A DNA stretch of 11,386 nucleotides from NCBI GenBank assembly GCA_037133495.1, contig JBAXOA010000128.1, forward strand, positions 1-11,386, written 5' to 3'. Source of the DNA: JAAFHB01 sp037133495 (GTDB taxonomy: Bacteria; Bacteroidota; Bacteroidia; Bacteroidales; Prolixibacteraceae). A program made the position numbers and the translations under genes. The notes beneath the pieces were generated by a model that had not been told where the DNA came from, did not search any database, and saw only the letters and a list, made by a program, of their open reading frames with translations. How positions within the stretch are numbered: the first letter of the stretch is position 1; each line of letters begins with the position of its first letter. Positions 7,208 to 11,386 of this stretch are shown piece by piece.

Positions 7208-7933
7208 CTACCTTGTAAGTTTTAAGGCATTATCAAGACGAAGTGCCACATTATCCCAGTTTAAAATATTGAATAAGGCATCGACAAAGTCGGTTCGCTT
7301 GTTTTTATATTTAAGATAATAGGCGTGTTCCCAAACATCAATAACCAATAAGGGTATAACACCCCACTGTGTTAATTTTTCGTGATTCTCGCATTGCAAA
7401 ACAACTAAGCTATCGGAATAAGGTTGGTAGCCTAAAATGCCCCAACCGTTGCCATCGACATTTTTTGAGGTTTCGGCAATATATGATTTGAGCTTGTCGT
7501 AACTACCAAAGTTTTTTTCAATACGTTTTTGCAATTCTCCTGTGGGCGAAGTCTGCTTATTGATGAGATTTGTCCAGAATATTGAATGTAAAACGTGCGA
7601 TGAAAAATGATATGATAGTTTCTTTGTCCAGAAATCGACTGTTTCCAGATTATTATCGTCCAATGCTTTTCTAATCATAAGCAAATCTTTGTTTGCCCCT
7701 TTTATAGCACCACCGTGATGAAATGTATAATGAAGGTGCATGGTTTCGGCATCCATATATGGTTCTAAAAAACTATCGCTATATGGTAAGGTTTGCTGAA
7801 TGAAGTTGCCGTCTTTATCGGTAAGAATGTCAATGCTGCCATCGTTTATTGATGCTGCAAAGACTGAGTTTGATGGGAGAAGTGCTGCGCCTCCGGCTAT
7901 CAAGCTACTTTGGATAAATTGTTTTCTGTTCAT
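7208..7933 (-). CDS. Exported Fe/Mn-family superoxide dismutase with altered active-site surroundings
   Basis: The 241-residue enzyme should convert superoxide to oxygen and hydrogen peroxide. Residues 1-26 are a signal peptide resembling a Tat signal (NRKQFI, with the second Arg replaced by Lys), so the protein is probably periplasmic or envelope-associated. All four metal ligands are present: H68 (MHLHYTFHH), H116 (SSHVLHSIFW), D199 and H203 (DVWEHAYYLKYKN). The outer-sphere water-binding position is H184 (CENHEKL), as in many archaeal-type enzymes, instead of the Gln of E. coli SodA or SodB. The gateway Tyr34 of E. coli SodB aligns without gaps to A76 (HHGGAIKGAN). The metal cannot be assigned. 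The ATG at 7933 lies 12 bp after the stop of a truncated membrane-protein gene, suggesting a former operon. Confidence 0.93.
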   Translation of the reverse strand: MNRKQFIQSSLIAGGAALLPSNSVFAASINDGSIDILTDKDGNFIQQTLPYSDSFLEPYMDAETMHLHYTFHHGGAIKGANKDLLMIRKALDDNNLETVDFWTKKLSYHFSSHVLHSIFWTNLINKQTSPTGELQKRIEKNFGSYDKLKSYIAETSKNVDGNGWGILGYQPYSDSLVVLQCENHEKLTQWGVIPLLVIDVWEHAYYLKYKNKRTDFVDALFNILNWDNVALRLDNALKLTR

Positions 7934-7945
7934 CTTAAATAGATT

Positions 7946-8188
7946 TTAAAATTTAACAAAATATGTTATTAGCGCTACCGCTATTAAGACTAATCCTGTA
8001 CTTTTTTTTTCATGTTCTTCTAAAAAATGTGAACGAAGATTTTTTATGCCTTTCATTCCGAGATAAACCAAAAGCAACATTGCCCCAACTGTTATAAACG
8101 TGTAAATAATAGGAACAATCCAAATGCCCTCCCAACCAATAGTCGTAACAATTACACAGTCTAAACACTTATTTAACAGATATTGTTT
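7946..8188 (-). pseudogene. 3' remnant of a polytopic membrane-protein gene
   Basis: An open frame of 80 codons runs from just after an in-frame TAA (8191-8189) to a TAA at 7948-7946. It has no suitable start codon near its 5' end. Its product has a hydrophobic stretch (IWIVPIIYTFITVGAMLLLV), a basic/acidic loop (LRSHFLEEHEKK) and a final membrane segment (LVLIAVALITYFVKF). This looks like the end of a multi-pass membrane protein that has lost its front. The family is not recognised; ion-transporter-like proteins such as the NicO or TauE type are only a guess. The recognisable coding signal starts near 8156. Directly beyond it lies the equally truncated mntP remnant on the other strand. Confidence 0.6.
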
Positions 8189-8223
8189 TTACTTTGCACA
8201 TGATATTTGAAAATTCGAATTCA

Positions 8224-8348
8224 ATGCTTGGTAATCTTCTTGCCAAATAAGCCTTCGAAGAATCTGGCAAAAAATAGAAATTGTAGGCGGATTAATTTTA
8301 AAAGGCATTGGTGCGAAAATACTTTTTGAACATTTCGGTTGTTTGTAA
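8224..8348 (+). pseudogene. mntP: Decayed 3' end of mntP (manganese efflux pump)
   Basis: In plus-strand frame from 8224 the sequence reads MLGNLLAK, a TAA stop (8248-8250), then AFEESGKK. After a frameshift at the A-run 8269-8274 it continues KIEIVGGLILKGIGAKILFEHFGCL and ends at TAA (8346-8348). Joined, this matches the last helix of MntP proteins; E. coli MntP ends with GKKAEILGGLVLIGIG and a short tail. MntP exports Mn2+. Only about 40 C-terminal codons remain, with one stop and one frameshift, so it is non-functional. The 5' part of the gene is absent. The region probably now serves as the upstream sequence of the hemerythrin-like gene at 8399. Confidence 0.72.
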
Positions 8349-8398
8349 CCTTTATAATGTAATAATAATCATAGCCAAATAAACTTTCAAAATGCGAT

Positions 8399-9130
8399 AT
8401 GGAATTATTTAATGAAACCAGCAAACTGGCTACCGTAATACACAAAGACCATACTTTACTTCCTGTAATAAGCAGGCTTGGTGTAAAATTGGGCTTTGGA
8501 GATTTAACCATAGAAGAACTGTGTCACAAAGGAAGTATTGACGTTACTTTTTTTATGGAAATCATTAATGTATTTCATAACGAAAACTATTTTTCGGAAA
8601 AGAAACTGCTCGATTTTTCGGTAACAGTTGTTATTGATTATTTATTAAAAACCCATAGGTATTATTTAGGCTATGTTGTACCCGAACAAGAAAGGCTTAT
8701 TGATTTGTTTATTTTAAACTGTGCCAATGGTTGCAAAGAAAATGAATTGGTACTTAAATTCTATAATAAGTTCAAAGAAGAATTTGCTAATCATGTGCAG
8801 GTGGAAGAAACGAAAGTGTTCCCTTACATTCTTCAATTAAATGAAGCAATTCAGAATCCTTTAAAGAAAAGTGCATTCTTAGGAAAATACTACGACTTTG
8901 CAATTACTGGATTTGAAAAAGAACATGGCAACATGGACGAAAAAATGTTTGACCTAAAGAATATAATTATTAAATATTTACCGCCAAACTATGATTTGAA
9001 TATTGGTAATTCCTTACTGTCGAACCTTTTTATGTTTGAAAAAGACTTAAAAAATCATGCTCGGATTGAAGACAAGATTTTAATTCCGAAAGTCAAACAG
9101 CTTGAAAAGATTATTAAGAAAGATGAATAA
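8399..9130 (+). CDS. Hemerythrin-like di-iron protein of the RIC/YtfE/ScdA type
   Basis: Proteins of this type repair iron-sulfur centres after nitric oxide or peroxide damage. The 243-residue length and two-part layout fit. Residues about 8-58 form the ScdA-like N-terminal domain, and about 75-240 form a four-helix hemerythrin-like domain. The expected di-iron ligands are all visible: H86, H132 with E136 (HVQVE), H176 (EKEHGN), and H220 with E224 (HARIE). The Cys-Cys pair of E. coli YtfE (DYCCGG) is missing; the aligned stretch reads KLGFGD. It overlaps the next gene, a LuxR-type regulator, by 8 bp. A TATAAT-like box at 8353-8358 is a weak promoter candidate in the 50-bp gap after the mntP remnant. 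It is cytoplasmic, with no signal peptide. Confidence 0.85.
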   Translation: MELFNETSKLATVIHKDHTLLPVISRLGVKLGFGDLTIEELCHKGSIDVTFFMEIINVFHNENYFSEKKLLDFSVTVVIDYLLKTHRYYLGYVVPEQERLIDLFILNCANGCKENELVLKFYNKFKEEFANHVQVEETKVFPYILQLNEAIQNPLKKSAFLGKYYDFAITGFEKEHGNMDEKMFDLKNIIIKYLPPNYDLNIGNSLLSNLFMFEKDLKNHARIEDKILIPKVKQLEKIIKKDE

Positions 9131-9722
9131 CCATACTAACCAGATAATAGTTATTTGTAATTCTGACATAATCCTGAAAGGACTGGCAGATATTTTAACC
9201 GGATGTTTATCGGATGAGGTTTTACTATTGCATCAAACAAATGAGTTAATAGATTATCCCCATTTATCGGGATATGTTCTTTTAATTATGCCTTTGGCCG
9301 AGTTTAAAGAGAATGAAAGTTTTTTAAAACGAGTCCTTAACAATATTAATGAAATCAAGCACGTGCAACTTATCTATGCAGAAAAGCCGGAAGTTGCAAA
9401 TACGGCTATTTATATCCATGACAACCGCTCCTTGATTGTTAATAAGGTAAATGAGCTTCTTAATTCTTTCGGGGCAAAAAACAACGATAAAACTGTAACT
9501 GAACTTACCAAACGTGAAATAGATGTTTTGCAACTGGTGGCAAAAGGATTGGCAAACAAAGAGGTTGCTGATAAACTCTGTATAAGTATCCATACTGTAA
9601 TTTCGCACCGAAAGAATATATCAGAAAAGACCGGAATCAAATCGGCATCGGGCTTAACCATGTATGCTGTTTTGAAAAAAATCATCGATATTGATGAAAT
9701 AAGTACCTCCGACCTTATATAA
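9123..9722 (+). CDS. LuxR-type transcriptional regulator with a degenerate receiver domain
   Basis: The ATG at 9123 is chosen over an in-frame TTG at 9102 because it overlaps the upstream stop in a coupled arrangement; it gives 199 residues. Residues about 126-188 form a LuxR/GerE helix-turn-helix: LTKREIDVLQLVAKGLANKEVAD, then SIHTVISHRKNISEKTGI. The N-terminal part (about 7-115) has the alternating strand-helix pattern of a response-regulator receiver. The phosphorylated Asp is absent: the expected strand reads YVLLIMPLAEF, and the acidic pair after strand 1 is reduced to NSD. It probably acts without classical phosphorylation. Co-transcription with the hemerythrin-like protein suggests control of a nitrosative or oxidative stress response, possibly including the barrel/cytochrome genes downstream; that is inference. 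Confidence 0.85.
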   Translation: MNNHTNQIIVICNSDIILKGLADILTGCLSDEVLLLHQTNELIDYPHLSGYVLLIMPLAEFKENESFLKRVLNNINEIKHVQLIYAEKPEVANTAIYIHDNRSLIVNKVNELLNSFGAKNNDKTVTELTKREIDVLQLVAKGLANKEVADKLCISIHTVISHRKNISEKTGIKSASGLTMYAVLKKIIDIDEISTSDLI

Positions 9723-9734
9723 AATCATCATATT

Positions 9735-9771
9735 TGGGGATTGTTGCCCCCATTAGTTAAATCTAATTTTG
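9735..9771 (+). promoter_or_regulatory. Promoter and small hairpins ahead of the barrel-protein gene
   Basis: TAATTTTG (9764-9771) exactly fits the Bacteroidota -7 consensus TAnnTTTG. TTGTTG (9741-9746) offers a -33 TTG at 17 or 20 nt spacing. Transcription would start near 9776, with a short leader before the ATG at 9793. The -33 region lies in the loop of TGGGG (9735-9739) / CCCCA (9748-9752). ATTAG (9752-9756) / CTAAT (9763-9767) followed by TTT is a second small stem. Together they could act as an operator, or as a weak terminator of the upstream regulator gene. Confidence 0.5.
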
Positions 9772-9792
9772 TCTCATAAATAACAAATAAAA

Positions 9793-10593
9793 ATGATGAG
9801 AAAGATTTTACTATTACTCGCAATTGTTGGCTTTGCTAAAGCCAATGCACAAGACAGAGTGTTCACCTATACGTACCAAAGTGGTGTTTTGAATAAGGGA
9901 CAAAAAGAAATTGAAATTTGGACAACCTTAGCAAATGGCAGAGAAAATTACTACAAAGGCATTGAACATAGAATGGAATATGAAGTTGGTTTGGGTAGCA
10001 AACTGCAAACATCATTTTATCTGAATTATGGTTATAGCAAGTCAATTACTGAAGAAAACGGGATTCAAAGTTTAAACAACGATGCTGAGTATAGTTTCTC
10101 GAACGAATGGAAACTTAAACTTTCCGACCCTGTTGCTGACCGTATTGGTTCTGCACTTTATTTTGAATTAACTATGGCTCCCGCCGAAACCGGCTATGAA
10201 GGCAAATTGATTTTAGATAAACAAACTGGTCAGTTTGTTCATGCCTTTAACTTGGTTGGAGAATATGTAAACGGTAAAAATTTCACACAAAACGGAGCAA
10301 AAATAGATACCAAAAATGAAGGTTTATTGAACGTTGAATTGAATTACGGTGTATCGTTTAGGGTAAAAGATAATTTGAATATCGGCTTGGAAGCATTTAA
10401 CCAAAATCAGGTTGTTAAATCGAAATGGGAAAATTCGGTGTTAATGTTTGGGCCAAGTTTGTCGTATTCTACAAATGGTTTTTGGGTAATTTTAACCTGT
10501 ATGCCTCAAATTGCTAATTTAAAAGGTAGTGGCCTAGAACTCACAGACCACGAACGTTTACAAACACGATTAGTATTTTCGTATGAATTTTAA
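9793..10593 (+). CDS. Outer-membrane beta-barrel protein, function unknown
   Basis: The 266-residue protein has a signal peptide with likely cleavage after ANA (residue 19 or 20). The rest is rich in alternating polar/hydrophobic strands with aromatic girdles, for example KEIEIWTTLAN, LQTSFYLNYGYS, LNVELNYGVSF and FGPSLSYSTNG. It ends with LVFSYEF; a C-terminal Phe is the usual signal for outer-membrane barrel assembly. No specific family or substrate is recognised. Two consecutive ATG codons (9793 and 9796) make the exact start uncertain by one residue. It is preceded by its own promoter. It overlaps a cytochrome lipoprotein gene by 11 bp, so the two are translated together and may act at the cell surface in electron transfer or metal handling (inference). 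Confidence 0.78.
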   Translation: MMRKILLLLAIVGFAKANAQDRVFTYTYQSGVLNKGQKEIEIWTTLANGRENYYKGIEHRMEYEVGLGSKLQTSFYLNYGYSKSITEENGIQSLNNDAEYSFSNEWKLKLSDPVADRIGSALYFELTMAPAETGYEGKLILDKQTGQFVHAFNLVGEYVNGKNFTQNGAKIDTKNEGLLNVELNYGVSFRVKDNLNIGLEAFNQNQVVKSKWENSVLMFGPSLSYSTNGFWVILTCMPQIANLKGSGLELTDHERLQTRLVFSYEF

Positions 10594-10894
10594 ATATAAA
10601 TCAATATTGTTCATTGGCACATTAGTATTGGCAATTATTGCATGTAGTCCGGCACTGTATATGCCAACATTTGCCGATTCACAAAAAGCAGGAGTATCGA
10701 CAGATACTCTTGTTTTAGGTAGAAACTTGTATGTAAATAATTGCGGTAGTTGCCACAGTCTTTATCAGCCTGCGAAATTGTCACAAAGTGAATGGGCTAA
10801 GGTTATGCCTGTAATGCAAAAAAAAGCTAAGTGTAATAATCAGGAAACAAGTATAATTGCGAAGTATCTTAATGCCCGTGCGAAACAAGAATAG
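10583..10894 (+). CDS. Small mono-heme c-type cytochrome lipoprotein
   Basis: This 103-residue protein has one heme-c attachment motif, CGSCH (residues 54-58). The Met residues in VMPVM (75 and 78) are candidate second axial ligands. The N-terminus is a signal peptide ending in a plausible but imperfect lipobox (A-I-I-A-C21), so the mature protein would be lipid-anchored in the periplasm or on the outer membrane. The role is electron transfer; the partner is not known. The start (ATGAATTTTAA) overlaps the last codons of the barrel gene. The domain is small, about 80 residues after the anchor. Two further Cys are only C21 (lipid site) and C84 (KAKCNN). The gene converges on a decayed transporter gene 38 bp downstream. 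Confidence 0.85.
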   Translation: MNFKYKSILFIGTLVLAIIACSPALYMPTFADSQKAGVSTDTLVLGRNLYVNNCGSCHSLYQPAKLSQSEWAKVMPVMQKKAKCNNQETSIIAKYLNARAKQE

Positions 10895-10932
10895 GGCATC
10901 TATATTAAAAAATCGTTGTGATAATTTTTGAA

Positions 10933-11238
10933 TTACTGATGCTTATGACTATGGTGCAAGTCCGGGTCGTGTGGGTGCTCATGAGTTATTGGTTCATGTT
11001 TATGAACATGAGAGTGTCATTTGCTTTGTGAAATCCCTTCGTCGTTATGAAAATGGGAATGATGTCCGTCGGCATGTTGATGAGAGTGCAAGTGTTCCAT
11101 TACAATTTGTGTATGCAGATGTTTGTGAGATAAAATATTGGTAACAATTACAGCAAGTGCCAAAAAAGCGATTGAAATAACATGAACCCTTTGGAACGAA
11201 TCGTGATAAAACAGGTACGACAAAGTCACGCCCCACAA
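10933..11238 (-). pseudogene. 3' remnant of a DMT/EamA-like transporter with a His-rich tail, broken by an in-frame TGA
   Basis: Reading leftward from 11238 (TTG, not a convincing start), the frame gives LWGVTLSYLFYHDSFQ and then a membrane helix (VHVISIAFLALAVIVTNI). This layout resembles the last helices of DMT/EamA transporters. A His-rich tail follows (HKHLHTQIVMEHLHSHQHAD, HHSHFHNDE). TGA at 11019-11017 stops it, but the same frame continues for 27 more codons with HSHVHKHEP and LHHSHKHQ before TAA (10935-10933). Continued His coding past the TGA shows a recent nonsense mutation in a formerly longer tail. The 5' part is missing: an in-frame TAA lies at 11280-11278, and istB sequence starts at about 11238. 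The transporter family is tentative; that it is a broken gene is well supported. Confidence 0.6.
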
Positions 11239-11348
11239 CGGCTGCGATGGTTGACAGACTAACTCATCGGGCCTATTTTATTAATATGAACGGCAAATCT
11301 TATCGAGTGAAGGAGACCCGAAAATGGAACGAAGGGAGTGTAATCTGA
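11235..11348 (+). pseudogene. istB: C-terminal remnant of an IS21-family istB (transposition helper ATPase)
   Basis: The plus-strand frame reads TTAAMVDRLTHRAYFINMNG, then KSYRVKETRKWNEGSVI, and ends at TGA (11346-11348). This resembles the C-terminus of IstB-like ATPases (a DRL/DRI segment, then SYR-KET). IstB is the AAA+ partner of the IstA transposase. Only about 37 codons remain. The whole ATPase core and any istA gene are absent on the left, where the sequence changes to the transporter remnant on the opposite strand. The identification rests on remembered family endings, so it needs confirmation. Confidence 0.58.
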
Positions 11349-11386
11349 ACTCTGTCTGATCATTTTTTGTTGGTAGCTCAAATCTA
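11236..11386 (+). mobile_element. Partial IS21-like element, one end only
   Basis: This stretch holds the istB tail and, after its stop, a short non-coding end (11349-11386: TCTGTCTGATCA, then a T6 run) that continues beyond the window. The outer terminal repeat is therefore not seen. The inner boundary at about 11236-11240 is abrupt and lacks istA, so this is a deletion remnant and not an intact insertion. Confidence 0.45.

Noticed and set aside
8207..8224. TTGAA / TTCAA dyad as an FNR/CRP-type site for the hemerythrin-like gene
   Set aside because: The arms are only 5 bp, the centre does not pair, and it lies about 180 bp upstream at the rearrangement junction.
8240..8270. TTGCCA / TGGCAA inverted repeat as an operator or element end
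   Set aside because: It falls inside recognisable mntP coding remnants and has only 6-bp arms 19 nt apart, so chance is likely.
8221..8511. A 96-codon minus-strand open frame
   Set aside because: It lies opposite the mntP remnant and the start of the hemerythrin-like gene, and its product has low-complexity Phe/Leu/Ser content and no domain features. The plus-strand readings explain the region.
9102..9122. TTG start giving the LuxR regulator seven extra residues
   Set aside because: The ATG at 9123 overlaps the preceding stop codon in the usual coupled arrangement, and the extra residues add no domain content.
9324..9685. Minus-strand frames opposite the LuxR regulator
   Set aside because: The plus-strand LuxR helix-turn-helix is unambiguous, so these are shadows.
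10907..10929. A-rich / T-rich pair as a bidirectional terminator between converging genes
   Set aside because: The stem would be almost wholly A-T with a bulge, which is too weak to support.
11017..11019. TGA read as selenocysteine in the His-rich tail
   Set aside because: No selenoprotein family context and no SECIS-like hairpin is evident right after the codon; a nonsense mutation in an already truncated gene is simpler.
1..11386. CRISPR array, tRNA or rRNA genes
   Set aside because: No regularly spaced repeats, cloverleaf sequences or rRNA-like conserved stretches were seen on either strand.

Overview
The window looks like a chromosomal stretch from a member of the Bacteroidota. The DNA is AT-rich, starts lack Shine-Dalgarno sequences, and three upstream regions carry an exact TAnnTTTG -7 element. 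Several proteins, such as the HYC_CC_PP-type small protein and the lipoprotein RND adaptor, are types typical of that phylum. Genus cannot be set from the sequence alone.

Region 1 (1-7140, all minus strand) is a heavy-metal export block. Reading in the direction of transcription it holds a His-rich exported protein (7140-6742), a lipoprotein membrane-fusion adaptor (6612-5119), an RND inner-membrane pump (5100-1999) and a TolC-type outer-membrane factor (2002-827). A strong terminator follows at 752-813, then a separately promoted Cys/His-rich HYC_CC_PP-type protein (711-274) with its own terminator (119-141). The 5' end of another minus-strand gene is cut by the window edge. The adaptor, pump and outer-membrane factor should form one tripartite CusCBA/CzcCBA-like exporter. 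The two small metal-ligand-rich proteins bracket it and are probable periplasmic metal handlers. The sequence does not settle whether the metal is Cu/Ag or Zn/Co/Cd/Ni.

Region 2 (7208-8348) carries an exported Fe/Mn-family superoxide dismutase with unusual active-site neighbours. It is followed by a scar where two genes that have both lost their 5' ends meet head to head: the tail of an unidentified polytopic membrane protein on the minus strand, and a decayed mntP (manganese efflux) tail on the plus strand.

Region 3 (8399-10894, plus strand) is an intact set. It holds a di-iron hemerythrin-like repair protein (RIC/YtfE/ScdA type), an overlapping LuxR-type regulator with a degenerate receiver domain, and then, from its own promoter, an outer-membrane beta-barrel protein overlapping a small c-type cytochrome lipoprotein. 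Nitrosative or oxidative stress is the likely theme, by inference.

Region 4 (10933-11386) is a second scar. The C-terminal end of a DMT-like transporter with a His-rich tail, broken by an in-frame TGA, abuts the last part of an IS21-family istB gene that runs to the window end. I see no RNA genes, CRISPR array or complete mobile element. I do not see a clearly novel system. The best leads are the altered superoxide dismutase, the stress-repair/regulator/barrel/cytochrome cluster and the two rearrangement scars.
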